DNA from: Bradyrhizobium sp. NP1
Lineage (GTDB): Bacteria > Pseudomonadota > Alphaproteobacteria > Rhizobiales > Xanthobacteraceae
Length of the DNA: 64,000 nt
Reading direction: 5' to 3'
Assembly: GCF_030378205.1 (NCBI RefSeq)
Contig: NZ_CP127385.1
Coordinates: 1,054,001 to 1,118,000 of the forward strand
Shown here: piece by piece, positions 9,222 through 19,354 of the stretch
Layout of the letters: every line of letters begins with the position of its first letter
Numbering within the stretch: position 1 is the stretch's first letter
Notes under the pieces: model-generated
The model's database searches: none
Seen by the model: the letters and a program-made list of their open reading frames with translations, nothing else
What the model was told of the DNA's origin: nothing
Translations under genes and position numbers: made by a program

Positions 9222-9666
9222 TCAAGGTTTGGGAGTGACTGCATCGCCATCGAGGATCCTTAAGACGGCTTCGTTGCAGCTTCGGCCGCCGGCTTTCCGG
9301 TTCGGATCGCGCATAGCGTCTATTCCCGCGATGAAGAGTTTTCCATCGCGCTGCTCAACGTCGATGATGTGACCGGATCGTCCGGAGCCTGACGTCATTT
9401 ACTCCGCAAGCTCGAGACCGGTATCAAGACCGCGCAAAGCTCGCCGAGCTCCTCTGACCGCGTGGGACCTTAATAGCCTGTGGCTAATATAAGATAGATA
9501 CCGCATTAAACGACTGTACAACCAGAGCGAGGATTCTGCCGAGGATGCATTTTGACTACGCTCGGCGTCCAGAATTAAGGCAATTTCAATCAGAATTTGG
9601 AACCTTGACCTTCGCTAAATCACACCGCGATGTTCTCGCGTCTCCCCTCCCTGATAGGAATTTCAG
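9222..9666. other. Intergenic region before the chemoreceptor gene
   Basis: No convincing gene is present. The short open frames lack family features. A 12-base string AATATAAGATAG at 9486-9497 also occurs inside the element upstream of both panB-like genes (19372-19383). The region should hold the promoter of the chemoreceptor gene. No clear sigma-factor motif was found by eye. Confidence 0.5.
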
Positions 9667-11664
9667 ATGTTCTCGTCGGTCAAAGGTCGAATTGTCGTCG
9701 GCTTTGGCGTCGTGATCGCGCTCCTGATCGCAGCCACCATCGCAGACCTCATATTGGTGTCGGGCATCAGTTCCGACTTCGATCAGTTTCAGTCCGCGTT
9801 CAACCGAAAGTCGCGGGCGGTCGACATCGATCTCGTCATGACGAAGGTGAGAGTGCGCGTGAACCAGTGGCTGCGCAGCCCGGGCACCGCCAGCTTCGCG
9901 CAGCAGGCTGACCAGCTTCTGGCGCAGGATTTGGCACTGATGGCCGAGGCTGAAAAGAGCGTGAAGACCGAGAAGGAAAAGCAGACACTGGCCGAGATGG
10001 ATCGGGCACTGAAGGCCTATATCGAGAGCTGGCATGTGATCCAGGGCCTTTATGCCGAGGAAGCCAAGGTTTATGAAGAGCAGCTCATTGCACCGAGCGC
10101 GGTGATCCGCTCCAATCTTGCCAAGCTGCGCGACGACGACGCGCTCGATCCGACGACGAGCCGCTTGATCGCGGAAGCCCGCGACGATTTCATGGCTTCC
10201 GAATCACTTGCCTTCCAGTATCGCGGCGCTCTGAAACAGAGCGATGCCGATCAGCTGAAGAGCCAGATCAGCCATGCGCTGGCAACGCTGGAAAGAGTCG
10301 CGCCGAAGGCGGGTGCCGGCAATGCCGACCTGCTCAAGAAGACGGTGCAGGCCATCGGCGCGTGGCGCGATGGTTTCGAAAATGCGGTCAAGGTGGCGCA
10401 GACCCGCATCACCCGGCTCGGCTCCTGGACCACCAAGGAAGGTGACGTCATGGCCGCAGGCTCTGACGTGCTGCGTCTTGAGGGCACTAAGGCCACCGAC
10501 GAGACCCAGGCGAGCGTGGTCGCGACCATCGCCCGCGTCGGTCTCGTGATGATGGTGATGAGCGGCCTGATCGTGCTGATCGGGATCGGGCTGAGTTGGG
10601 GCCTCGCCCGCTCGATTACGCGCCCGATCGTCAATATGGTCGGCGTGCTGAAGAAGCTCGCTGCGCATGACCACAGTTTCGAGATCCCCGATACCAACCG
10701 GCGCGATGAGATTGGCCAAATGGCCGCGGCCGCGCAAGTGTTCAAGGACGGCATGATTGAGGCGGATCGCCTGCGTGCCGAACGAGCCGAAGTCGACGCG
10801 CAGACCGCAACGCGACGCAAGGCCGACATGAGTCGCCTCGCCGATCATTTCGAGGCTGCCGTCGGCAAAGTCATCGAAACCGTCTCCGCCGCCTCGAACG
10901 AACTGGAAGCCTCTGCCGCGACGCTGACGGCGACCGCCGCTCGCGGCCAGGAACTAACCTCGATCGTGGCCGGCGCTTCGGAAGAGGCCTCCGCCAACGT
11001 TCAGTCGGTGGCATCAGCGACCGAGCAGATGTCGTCGTCAGTGGGAGAGATCAGCCGCCAGGTTCAGGAATCCGCAAATATCGCCCGGGAAGCCGTCGAT
11101 CAGACGCGCCAGACCAACGAACACGTGGCACTGCTCGCGAGCGCGGCTTCGCGAATCGGCGATGTCGTCGAGTTGATCAACACGATTGCTGGCCAGACCA
11201 ATTTGCTGGCGCTCAACGCTACCATCGAAGCCGCGCGCGCCGGCGAAGCCGGTCGTGGCTTTGCGGTAGTGGCCTCCGAAGTGAAGGCGCTCGCCGAACA
11301 GACGGCGAAGGCAACCGGGGAGATCAGCCAGCAGATCGCGGGCATCCAGAATGCCACGAACCTTTCGGTCGACGCCATCAAGGCGATAAGCAGCACTATC
11401 GGTCGGATGTCGGAGATCTGTTCGACAATTGCTTCCGCTGTTGAGGAGCAGGGCGCCGCAACGAAGGAAATTTCCCGCAACGTGCAGCAGGCGGCCCACG
11501 GTACCAAGGAAGTGAGCGCCAACATTTTGGACGTTCAGCAGGGCGCCAGCCGGACCGAAACGGCCTCTTCGCAGGTGCTGACGGCAGCGAAGTCACTTTC
11601 GTCCGAGAGCGGTCGGTTAAAATCGGAAGTCGAAATTTTCCTCAAGACGGTCCGTGCAGCTTAG
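9667..11664 (+). CDS. Methyl-accepting chemotaxis protein
   Basis: A 665-residue transmembrane chemoreceptor. A first membrane helix at residues ~12-34 is followed by a long helical periplasmic sensor region. A second helix around residues 285-312 leads into a HAMP linker beginning [12 protein letters not shown]. The cytoplasmic signalling domain carries the near-invariant hairpin tip [20 protein letters not shown] around residue 505, with adaptation helices either side. It should report ligand binding to CheA/CheW. No che genes are nearby, so it is an orphan receptor. The ligand is unknown. It lies between the amide importer operon and the C1-sulfonate island and could serve either. Confidence 0.93.
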   Translation: MFSSVKGRIVVGFGVVIALLIAATIADLILVSGISSDFDQFQSAFNRKSRAVDIDLVMTKVRVRVNQWLRSPGTASFAQQADQLLAQDLALMAEAEKSVKTEKEKQTLAEMDRALKAYIESWHVIQGLYAEEAKVYEEQLIAPSAVIRSNLAKLRDDDALDPTTSRLIAEARDDFMASESLAFQYRGALKQSDADQLKSQISHALATLERVAPKAGAGNADLLKKTVQAIGAWRDGFENAVKVAQTRITRLGSWTTKEGDVMAAGSDVLRLEGTKATDETQASVVATIARVGLVMMVMSGLIVLIGIGLSWGLARSITRPIVNMVGVLKKLAAHDHSFEIPDTNRRDEIGQMAAAAQVFKDGMIEADRLRAERAEVDAQTATRRKADMSRLADHFEAAVGKVIETVSAASNELEASAATLTATAARGQELTSIVAGASEEASANVQSVASATEQMSSSVGEISRQVQESANIAREAVDQTRQTNEHVALLASAASRIGDVVELINTIAGQTNLLALNATIEAARAGEAGRGFAVVASEVKALAEQTAKATGEISQQIAGIQNATNLSVDAIKAISSTIGRMSEICSTIASAVEEQGAATKEISRNVQQAAHGTKEVSANILDVQQGASRTETASSQVLTAAKSLSSESGRLKSEVEIFLKTVRAA

Positions 11665-11683
11665 CACGCAACTCATCTGCAGT

Positions 11684-11709
11684 GCCCGTGCGAGGCTGTT
11701 CGCACGGGC
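11684..11709 (+). terminator. Stem-loop after the chemoreceptor gene
   Basis: Perfect 10-bp inverted repeat GCCCGTGCGA / TCGCACGGGC with a six-base loop, starting 20 bases after the chemoreceptor stop. No T-run follows, so it may be a weak or Rho-assisted terminator or an RNA-stabilising hairpin. Confidence 0.55.
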
Positions 11710-12361
11710 TGATGACGTCCCCGCGTTGGTGCCTGGTTCCGCTCTGTCGGCTTCATCGCCGTATTCCAGCCGGCCACCTTCAAGGGCCCCACAGGTGCGA
11801 CGCGTGATCCCGCGAGATAGCGGCCGACGGTAACGATTGTCGACGACATGGGGCGTGGGGCAGTAGAAGGCCGTAGCTCCGCCAATGTTGCGGAGTCACG
11901 AAACGTCCTCGCGGATTAGAGTCTCGGAGTTTCGCGAGGGAGTTGTGGATGATGCCCCGCCCGTCTCTCAAGCAGAAGAGGATTTTACAGCTCGTGCGGT
12001 TGGCAAGCGTGCCCGCGGAACGGGCCCCTGGGCGGCGTGGCCGTCGCGCGTCCTTCCGCGACCCGACGGGGCCGGCCTGATGGCATTGGCTCCATCATAG
12101 CCAAGAGCGAATATACGATAGTCTATGCATATTTGACCGATCGGATGCCGTAGCGCTCCATGCTCCCTGCAAATAGGGGAGCACAGTGCCTGAAAGCAGT
12201 TTTTCGAACGCGAGCGCGCCTGGCATCGGCCCAAATCCCCCCGGGCCACTGGTGCCGAATGGCATCCCCGGCATCGTGATCACCCGGCTCTCCCCGAGAA
12301 TCCAAGGCCGGCAAGCGCAGTCTGCCGGACACCCCTGCCCAAAGGCGCCAGTCGGACCATC
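11710..12361. other. Long intergenic region upstream of soeA
   Basis: About 650 bases without a supportable gene. Short frames on both strands have no recognisable motif and biased composition. The right half contains a copy of the dispersed element (12093-12163) also found upstream of both panB-like genes. The soeABC promoter should lie here. Confidence 0.5.
12093..12163 (+). repeat. Upstream element copy A (before soeA)
   Basis: About 71 bases starting CATCATAGCC and ending at GCGCTCCATG match, with scattered substitutions, the segments at 19355-19425 and 35646-35716. Shared blocks include GCGAATATA, GATAG, GCATATTTGAC and TAGCGCTCCATG. Weaker similarity (CTGAAAGC) continues beyond. It ends about 200 bases before the soeA start. 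It could be a shared regulatory region or a small dispersed repeat. Confidence 0.6.
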
Positions 12362-15300
12362 ATGATGAGTTTGGTCGCGGACGCATGGGGCTTTGCTGGA
12401 CGCCTGTTTAGGTGGGAAGACGCGGCCGAACCACGCAAGACGCGACCGGTCGCGCAACGTAATCCGCTCGCCATGCTTTCGGGGCCGGCGGAGGTGGTCG
12501 ACACATCGCCAGTCGTTGCCGATGAGGTGAAATACACGACCTGCTACATGTGCGCCTGCCGTTGTGGCATCAAGGTCCACATCAAGGACGGGCGCATCCG
12601 CTACATCGAAGGAAACAAGGACCATCCCGTTAATCGCGGTGTACTATGCGGCAAGGGCTCCGCGGGAATCATGCAGCAATATTCCCCCGCGAAGCTTCGC
12701 AAACCGCTGCTCCGCACCGGCGAGCGTGGTGCCGGTGAGTTCAAGGAAATCGAGTGGGAGGAGGCGCTTGGCCTTGCGACCAAGTGGCTCGGCGACATCC
12801 GTCGAACCGAGCCCAAGAAGCTCGCATTCTTTACCGGACGAGACCAGAGTCAGTCGCTTACCGGCTGGTGGGCAGCGCAGTTCGGCACACCGAATTTTGC
12901 GGCGCACGGTGGCTTTTGCTCTGTCAACATGGCGGCCGCCGGCCTCTATTCGATCGGTGGCGCATTCTGGGAGTTCGGTGAACCAGACTGGGACCACACC
13001 AAATACTTCATGATGTTCGGCGTCGCCGAAGACCATGACTCCAACCCGATCAAGATCGGCCTTGCCAAGCTCAAGGAGCGTGGCGTCAAGTTCATGTCGA
13101 TCAACCCGGTCAAGACCGGCTATTCCGCGATCGCGGATGAGTGGATCGGCATCCGGCCCGGCACAGACGGACTCTTCATCTTTGCATTGATCCACTGCCT
13201 GCTCGAGATGGACGCCGTCGATCTCGACTTTCTCGTCCGTTACACCAACGCGACCTGGCTTGTCGTGCAGAATCCCGCCGGAGCCGACGACGGGCTGTTC
13301 GCGCGCGACGCTGATAACGCGCCACTCGCGTGGGACAGCACGACAGGCACGGCGGTGCCGGCGAGCAGAACGAATTTCTCACCGGCGATTGTCGGAACCT
13401 TCAAGCTCGAGGACGGCCGCATTGTCACGCCCTCGTTCCAGCTCCTCGCGAACCGTTACATGAGCGATGAGTTCGCGCCCGAGGCGGTCGCGGAGCGCTG
13501 TGGCGTGGCGGCGGAGCGCATCAGGCGCATCGCCGGCGAACTCGCGGAGGTCTTCCATAACCCGGTTGTGATCGACCAGCCCTGGACTGATTGGGCTGGC
13601 CGTCGCCACGACAAGATGGTCGGCCGTCCGATTGCGATGCATGCCATGCGTGGTATCTCGGCCCACTCGAACGGCTTCCATACCTGCCGCGCACTTCACG
13701 TTCTGCAAATGCTGCTCGGCGCAGTCGATACGCCGGGATCGTGGCGTTACAAGGCTCCGTATCCGAAGCCGCCGCCGGGCGGTCCGCGGCCCGCGGGCAA
13801 GGTCAGCGCTCCCGATACCCCGCTCGGCGGCATGCCTCTCGGTTTCACCATGGGTCCGGAGGATCTGCTGGTCGACGAGAAGGGTGCGCCAACTCGCCTT
13901 GACAAGGCCTATTCCTGGGAAGCGCCACTCTCCGCGCACGGCCTGATGCACATGGCTGTCCACAACGCCTGGGCGGGCGATCCTTATCCAATCGATGTGC
14001 TGTTCATGTACATGGCGAACATGGCGTGGAACTCGTCCATGAACACGGCTGGCACCATGAAAATGCTGACCGACAAAAACGAGGACGGCACCTACAAGAT
14101 CCCGAAGATCATCTATTCGGACGCATATGCGTCCGAGATGGTGTCCTACGCCGACCTCGTGCTGCCGGACACGACTTATCTCGAGCGCTGGGACTGCATC
14201 TCGTTGCTCGACCGGCCGATCGGAAGCGCGCATGGGCCGGCCGATGCGATCCGCCATCCGGTGCTGAAGCCCGACCGTGACGTCAGGCCTTTCCAGGATG
14301 TGCTGATCGAACTTGGTGGCCGCCTCGGTCTTCCCGGTTTCGTGAAGGAAGACGGCTCACCGAAATATCCCGGCGGTTATCCTGATTACATAGTCAATCA
14401 CGAGCGCAGGCCCGGCATCGGTCCATTGGCCGGCTTCCGGGGCGAGGATGGCGAGACGCCGGGCAAGGGCGCTCCCAACAAGAAGCAGCTCGATCGCTAC
14501 GTTGCCAACAAGAGCTTCTGGCGCCACGAGTTGCCGCACGACGAGGTCTATTTCAAGCACGGCAACAAGAAGTATCTCGAGCATGCCGTTCAACTCGGTA
14601 TGATCGACAGCGCCAATCAGATCATCCTGCAGCTCTACTGCGAGCCGCTCCAGAAATTCCGCCTGGCGGCCGAAGGACATGGCGATGTCCAGCCGCCGGA
14701 GCGCGATCGCGAACGGGTCAGAACCTATTTCGATCCGCTGCCGATCTGGTATCCGCCGCTGGAAGAGCAGGCTGTGTCGACGCGCGATTTTCCGCTCTCG
14801 GCAATTACGCAACGGCCAATGGCGATGTACCATTCGTGGCACTCGCAGAACGCCTGGCTGCGTCAGATCTTCTCGAAGAACTTCCTCTATATGAACCGTG
14901 AAACCGCGAGCAAGCTCAACCTTGCGGACGGCGATTTCGCTTGGGTGACGAGCAACCACAGCCGTATCCGCGTTCCTGTCCGGACGATGGAGGGAGTAAA
15001 CCCTCACACGGTCTGGACGTGGAATGCGATTGGCAAGCGCAAGGGTGCGTGGAACCTCCCGGCTGACGCTCCCGAAGGCAAGGAAGGCTTTCTGCTCAAC
15101 CACGTCATTTCCGAATTGCTCCCGGAGAAGAACGGCTACCGCTACTCGAACTCCGACCCCGTGACCGGACAGGCGGCGTGGTACGACGTGCGCGTGCACG
15201 TCGAGAAAGCGGTCAATTGCGAACAGGCCCCTCTGCCGGACTTCCCGCTACTCAAATGTCCCCCGAATATGCCGCCGCACACCGACGTCCTGCGTTACGA

Positions 15301-15367
15301 CGCGGACGGCCGCGAGCGTCCATGGGATGCACGCACCAAATACAAATCATCAGGAGCCGGGTCGTGA
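12362..15367 (+). CDS. soeA: Molybdopterin oxidoreductase, probable SoeA sulfite dehydrogenase catalytic subunit
   Basis: A 1001-residue DMSO-reductase-family enzyme. Cysteines C61-x2-C64-x3-C68-x27-C96 form the N-terminal [4Fe-4S] site, and Cys186 in HGGFCSVNM is the likely molybdenum ligand. No Tat or other signal sequence is visible before the cluster, so the subunit probably faces the cytoplasm, as in SoeABC. It is followed without a gap by a four-cluster ferredoxin subunit and a DmsC/NrfD-type anchor, then a SulP transporter. In a region producing sulfite from a sulfonate, cytoplasmic sulfite oxidation is the best reading. A formate dehydrogenase or other oxidoreductase of the same family is the main alternative. 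Upstream lies element copy A. Confidence 0.75.
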   Translation: MMSLVADAWGFAGRLFRWEDAAEPRKTRPVAQRNPLAMLSGPAEVVDTSPVVADEVKYTTCYMCACRCGIKVHIKDGRIRYIEGNKDHPVNRGVLCGKGSAGIMQQYSPAKLRKPLLRTGERGAGEFKEIEWEEALGLATKWLGDIRRTEPKKLAFFTGRDQSQSLTGWWAAQFGTPNFAAHGGFCSVNMAAAGLYSIGGAFWEFGEPDWDHTKYFMMFGVAEDHDSNPIKIGLAKLKERGVKFMSINPVKTGYSAIADEWIGIRPGTDGLFIFALIHCLLEMDAVDLDFLVRYTNATWLVVQNPAGADDGLFARDADNAPLAWDSTTGTAVPASRTNFSPAIVGTFKLEDGRIVTPSFQLLANRYMSDEFAPEAVAERCGVAAERIRRIAGELAEVFHNPVVIDQPWTDWAGRRHDKMVGRPIAMHAMRGISAHSNGFHTCRALHVLQMLLGAVDTPGSWRYKAPYPKPPPGGPRPAGKVSAPDTPLGGMPLGFTMGPEDLLVDEKGAPTRLDKAYSWEAPLSAHGLMHMAVHNAWAGDPYPIDVLFMYMANMAWNSSMNTAGTMKMLTDKNEDGTYKIPKIIYSDAYASEMVSYADLVLPDTTYLERWDCISLLDRPIGSAHGPADAIRHPVLKPDRDVRPFQDVLIELGGRLGLPGFVKEDGSPKYPGGYPDYIVNHERRPGIGPLAGFRGEDGETPGKGAPNKKQLDRYVANKSFWRHELPHDEVYFKHGNKKYLEHAVQLGMIDSANQIILQLYCEPLQKFRLAAEGHGDVQPPERDRERVRTYFDPLPIWYPPLEEQAVSTRDFPLSAITQRPMAMYHSWHSQNAWLRQIFSKNFLYMNRETASKLNLADGDFAWVTSNHSRIRVPVRTMEGVNPHTVWTWNAIGKRKGAWNLPADAPEGKEGFLLNHVISELLPEKNGYRYSNSDPVTGQAAWYDVRVHVEKAVNCEQAPLPDFPLLKCPPNMPPHTDVLRYDADGRERPWDARTKYKSSGAGS

Positions 15368-16125
15368 CCAGCCTGCCAGAACCTGTCCCGGGCCAGAAGA
15401 AGCTTGGCCTCGTCATTGATCTCGACACCTGTGTCGGTTGCCACGCCTGTGCGGTGAACTGCAAGGAATGGAATGCAAGCGGTCACTCGGGGCCTCTGAG
15501 CGACTTCCAGAGCAGTTCCGACGGTGTGTGGTTCAACCGTGTTCACACCTATGAAGCGGGCGAGGGTGAAGACTCCCGAACCGTGAATTTTCCGCGCTCC
15601 TGCCTGCATTGCGAGGAGCCCGCCTGCGTCACGGTCTGCCCAACCGGTGCGTCGTACAAGCGATCCGAGGACGGCATCGTGCTCGTCAATGCCGACACTT
15701 GCATCGGTTGCAAGCTCTGCTCCTGGGCTTGCCCCTATGGCGCCCGCGAGTTCGACGAGGGTGACGGCGTGATGAAGAAATGCACGCTCTGTGTCGACAA
15801 GATCTATAATGAGAATCTGCCAGAGGCAGACCGGGTGCCGGCCTGCGTCTCGACCTGTCCGGCGCATGCCCGCCATTTTGGCGATCTCGGCGATCCGAAC
15901 TCCGACGTGTCGCGCCTCGTCGCTGCGCGTGGCGGCTACGAACTGATGCCGGAACTCGGCTACAAGCCGGTCAACCGCTACCTACCCCCGAGGTCGCGCA
16001 AGAACGGCTCGTCCTGCGGATCGCACGATCAGATTTCGCTGGTCGATCTTGCGGCGAAGAAGGCGGTGCCGGAGGGCAAGGGCGCGGCCTTCCTCCGGTG
16101 GACCGATCGCATTCTCTCACGTTGA
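15364..16125 (+). CDS. soeB: Iron-sulfur subunit of the molybdo-oxidoreductase (SoeB)
   Basis: A 253-residue electron-transfer subunit with four [4Fe-4S] cysteine groups: CVGCHACAVNC, CLHCEEPACVTVC, CIGCKLCSWAC, and CTLC paired with a later CVSTCPAHA. This is the DmsB/PsrB/SoeB pattern. The GTG at 15364 overlaps the soeA stop (GTGA) and gives a family-like N terminus. The longer upstream frame lies inside soeA and was discarded. It passes electrons from the molybdenum subunit to the membrane anchor. Confidence 0.85.
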   Translation: MTSLPEPVPGQKKLGLVIDLDTCVGCHACAVNCKEWNASGHSGPLSDFQSSSDGVWFNRVHTYEAGEGEDSRTVNFPRSCLHCEEPACVTVCPTGASYKRSEDGIVLVNADTCIGCKLCSWACPYGAREFDEGDGVMKKCTLCVDKIYNENLPEADRVPACVSTCPAHARHFGDLGDPNSDVSRLVAARGGYELMPELGYKPVNRYLPPRSRKNGSSCGSHDQISLVDLAAKKAVPEGKGAAFLRWTDRILSR

Positions 16126-16134
16126 GGCGGTCAG

Positions 16135-17082
16135 ATGCATCCGGCGCTATCCGTCATCATCTTCACCACTGCCTCTGGCGCAGGCTATGGCCTGTTCGTC
16201 TGGTATGGCTTGATGTCGGCTTTTTTTGAAATATCCGGCGGGCGGATCGTTGCCCTCGTCGTGCTGCCGCTCTCGCTGGTGCTGGTGACGGTGGGGCTTC
16301 TGTCTTCGACCTTTCATCTCGGCCGGCCTGAGCGCGCCTGGCGCGCCTTGTCGCAGTGGCGCACGTCCTGGCTCTCGCGCGAGGGCGTCTGCTCCTTCGT
16401 GACCTATGCACCGGCCGGGCTGCTCACGCTCGCCTGGATCGTCTCGCCGGCGCCTGGAGCCATCGCGACGGCGTTCGGGCTCGCCTTGGCCTGCGCATCG
16501 CTCGTTACGATCTACTGTACGGCCATGATCTATTCCTCGCTCAAGACCGTGCATCAGTGGTGCAACCCTTACGTCGTACCGAACTATCTCGCGCTAGGTC
16601 TTTACAGTGGTGCACTTCTACTCGCCGCAACGCTGCATGTGCTTGGTCACGGTTCAGAGGGTGTCGATATGGTCGCACTGATCGCGGGCATCGCTGCTTT
16701 CGCCGGCAAAATAAGCTACTGGCGATTCATAGCGACAACGAGGCATCTGAGCGATCCGGGAAGCGCGACCGGTCTGGGCCATCTAGGGAAGATCCGCCTG
16801 TTCGAGGCGCCGCACACGGAAGAGAACTACCTGATGCGCGAGATGGGTTTCACCATCGCGCGCAAGCACGCAGAACGGCTTCGCACGATTTCGCTGCTCG
16901 CTCTGTTCGCCGCTCCGCTCGCGCTGATGCTGACGGCAATTCTAGCAGGCGGCGTCGCCGCTGCTGTCGCGGCGGTGCTGGCGGTCTTGCTCGCGGCCGT
17001 CGGCGTTCTCGTGGAGCGCTGGCTGTTCTTCGCCGAAGCCCGCCATGTCGTGACGCTGTTCTACGGTGCGCAAGCCGCCTAG
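16135..17082 (+). CDS. soeC: DmsC/SoeC-type membrane anchor subunit
   Basis: A 315-residue polytopic membrane protein, about eight hydrophobic segments, of the DmsC family. The N-terminal HPALSVIIFTTASGAGYGL is typical of DMSO reductase/sulfite dehydrogenase anchors. Further landmarks are STFHLGRPERAWRAL and a C-terminal helix with RHVVTLFYG. The start follows soeB by nine bases with GAGG upstream. It should anchor SoeAB at the inner face and deliver electrons to the quinone pool. No heme-binding motif was identified. Confidence 0.85.
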   Translation: MHPALSVIIFTTASGAGYGLFVWYGLMSAFFEISGGRIVALVVLPLSLVLVTVGLLSSTFHLGRPERAWRALSQWRTSWLSREGVCSFVTYAPAGLLTLAWIVSPAPGAIATAFGLALACASLVTIYCTAMIYSSLKTVHQWCNPYVVPNYLALGLYSGALLLAATLHVLGHGSEGVDMVALIAGIAAFAGKISYWRFIATTRHLSDPGSATGLGHLGKIRLFEAPHTEENYLMREMGFTIARKHAERLRTISLLALFAAPLALMLTAILAGGVAAAVAAVLAVLLAAVGVLVERWLFFAEARHVVTLFYGAQAA

Positions 17083-17111
17083 CCCCTGCTCAGAGATCAG
17101 GTTCCGGTTCA

Positions 17112-18953
17112 TTGCAACATTTGGCGCGGTTAATAAATTCACTACCATTCCGCAATTGGCCACGGGCCGATTCGCGGACCATTCGTGCTGACCTGCTAGC
17201 GGGCTTGACGGGGGCCATCGTTGTGCTGCCACAAGGTGTGGCGTTCGCGACAATTGCCGGCATGCCACCCCAGTACGGCTTGTACGCCAGTATCGTGCCG
17301 ACGATCATAGCGGCGCTATTCGGATCTTCCTGGCATCTGGTCGCCGGCCCTAGCACAACCGCGTCGCTGGTGCTGGCCGCGTCCCTGTCGTCCTTCGCGA
17401 TGCCGGGATCTGTCGACTACGTCAAGTTGGCCATGACACTCGCGGTCATGGCAGGCCTCATCGAACTTGCGCTCGGTCTTTTCAAGATGGGCGTGATCGT
17501 GAATTTTATTTCGCATTCGGTAGTGGTCGGGTATACGGCCGGCGTTGGCATATTGATCATCGCGACCCAGTTGAAAAATTTCTTTGGCCTGGACGTTGAG
17601 AACAGTCACGAGTTTATCACCGCAATTTACGACGTAGTTCGGACATTGCCGACCATGTCGGTCGCGACGACTGCAGTAGCGCTTGCAACTCTTGGCGCGG
17701 GAATCCTGTCGCGTCGGTACATGCCGAGAATTCCTTACATGTTGCCGGCAATTGCGATTGGCGGTGTAACTGCTGCGGCGATCAACGCCGCAAGTCCGGG
17801 GGCTATCGCCACGGTTGGCGCAATGCCTGCACAGCTCCCGCCGCTGTCCGCGCCGAGTTTCGATCCCCACGTTTGGCGGCTGCTGATTCCGACCGCTCTG
17901 GCGGTCGCCATTTCTGCGTTGAATGAAGTCGTGTCGATTTCGCGAGCGCTGGCGATACGTTCCGAGCAGCATCTCGACATCAATCAGGAATTCGTTGGCC
18001 AGGGGCTTGCCAACATCATCGGTTCATTTTTTTCCGGATATGTCGTGTCGGGGTCGTTCAATCGTAGCGCGTTAAACTATGAGTCGGGGGCGCGAACGCC
18101 CCTGGCGGCTGTTTCGGCAAGCCTTGTGCTGGTCGCCTTGCTGCTCGCTGCGGCACCGGCGGCCGCCTACTTGCCGAAGGCTGCAATGGCGGCGTCGCTT
18201 GTCTTGATTGGATGGGGGCTGATCGACCAGAGAAGCATCCGTCACATCTGGACGACCAGCTATTCGGAGCGGTGGATCCTTGTTGTCTCCATTTTCACCG
18301 CATTGTTTGTGCACATTCAGATCGCAATCCTGGCCGGCGTCGCATTGTCGCTCTTGATGTTTCTCTACCGCACGTCAAGGCCGCCGCTCAGGCCGAGAGT
18401 GCCGGATCCCGCGACTCCCAATCGGAAATTTACCGACGCGCGACCGGATCTGCCTGAATGCCCACAGGTGCGCGTGCTTCGTCTGGATGGATCGCTGTAT
18501 TTCGGCGCGGTCTCCAGTTTTCGGGAATCGCTGCGGAACCTGGAAAGGGAGACGCCGGGCTGCAAGCAGATCGCGATAGTGATGACTGGTGCGAACTTTA
18601 TCGATCTCGCGGGCGCCGAGGCGCTCGCACTGGAGGCAAGAAAAATCAAGGCGCGTGGCGGTAGTCTATACCTTATTCGCGTCAAGGAGTCCGTGATGGG
18701 ATTTTTGAAGAAGGGCGGATATCTCAAGGACTTTGGAGACAATCGCATCTTCTGGTCGAAGACAAACGCCTTTCAGGAAATCTTCCAGGGCGTTGATCGC
18801 GCGATCTGTCGCACTTGTGATCGTCGCGTCTTCCTGGAATGCGATCAGTTCGCCGAAGAGGGCAGATCGATCGATGGCGACACGGCGGTCAAGCAGCTTC
18901 CGTCGTCCCGTATTGCCCAGGTATCTCTTGCAGGCCAGGTGGCTCGAGAGTGA
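17112..18953 (+). CDS. SulP-family anion transporter with STAS domain
   Basis: A roughly 613-residue SulP transporter. The N-terminal signature DLLAGLTGAIVVLPQGVAFATIAGMPPQYGLY is followed by some ten membrane segments, including NIIGSFFSGYVVSGSFNRSA. A cytoplasmic STAS domain begins near VRVLRLDGSLYFG. The C-terminal tail holds four cysteines (ICRTCDRRVFLEC). No ATG gives a sensible N terminus. The TTG at 17112, 29 bases after soeC, is my best start, with another TTG at 17121. The frame stays open upstream inside soeC. It probably moves sulfate (or bicarbonate) and, lying after soeABC, may export the sulfate formed from sulfite. Confidence 0.85.
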   Translation: MQHLARLINSLPFRNWPRADSRTIRADLLAGLTGAIVVLPQGVAFATIAGMPPQYGLYASIVPTIIAALFGSSWHLVAGPSTTASLVLAASLSSFAMPGSVDYVKLAMTLAVMAGLIELALGLFKMGVIVNFISHSVVVGYTAGVGILIIATQLKNFFGLDVENSHEFITAIYDVVRTLPTMSVATTAVALATLGAGILSRRYMPRIPYMLPAIAIGGVTAAAINAASPGAIATVGAMPAQLPPLSAPSFDPHVWRLLIPTALAVAISALNEVVSISRALAIRSEQHLDINQEFVGQGLANIIGSFFSGYVVSGSFNRSALNYESGARTPLAAVSASLVLVALLLAAAPAAAYLPKAAMAASLVLIGWGLIDQRSIRHIWTTSYSERWILVVSIFTALFVHIQIAILAGVALSLLMFLYRTSRPPLRPRVPDPATPNRKFTDARPDLPECPQVRVLRLDGSLYFGAVSSFRESLRNLERETPGCKQIAIVMTGANFIDLAGAEALALEARKIKARGGSLYLIRVKESVMGFLKKGGYLKDFGDNRIFWSKTNAFQEIFQGVDRAICRTCDRRVFLECDQFAEEGRSIDGDTAVKQLPSSRIAQVSLAGQVARE

Positions 18954-19354
18954 ATCGCTACTTGCGTCACGGTGCGATCAAAACGCGATAGCCGACTGCA
19001 ACGAATCTCTGGCAGGCACTGAATCGCGCCGCAGGGTTTTGGGGCGAGCTAAAGAAGCTTCTCGATCTTGCGCCGAAGGCTGCCAGACAAGCGTGATATG
19101 CTGCAGTCCGGGATGTAGCCGGTCACCGGGAGCTCAGATCTAGACGGCTGTAAAGCTTTCCTTGGCAGGACCTTGAGCCCGTGGTGCCGTCGCCCCGCTC
19201 GACGCCGGGTTCGACGCGCGGAAATTCGCCAGCAGCGGGGCGTAATTAGGCAGGTGACAAGTGAGTGTGTCGAGCGACGTGGGTCCGTCTCTCGTCCGGC
19301 GCGTATGACCCGCTCTCTTGGCCGCAAATTGTCATCTTGTTCGGTAATCGCGAT
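18954..19354. other. Intergenic region between SulP gene and panB copy 1
   Basis: About 400 bases with no supportable gene. Minus-strand open frames here continue through panB and are shadows. No strong hairpin or promoter was identified by eye. Confidence 0.4.

Noticed and set aside
12362..15367. Calling the molybdoenzyme a formate dehydrogenase
   Set aside because: Formate oxidation would fit the pathway. However, the DmsC-type anchor, lack of a Tat signal and neighbouring SulP gene fit SoeABC better. Kept as an alternative, not the main call.
16356..17111. N-terminal 250 residues of the SulP frame
   Set aside because: They lie inside soeC in another frame and are Arg-rich without membrane character. 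SulP homology begins only near 17180.
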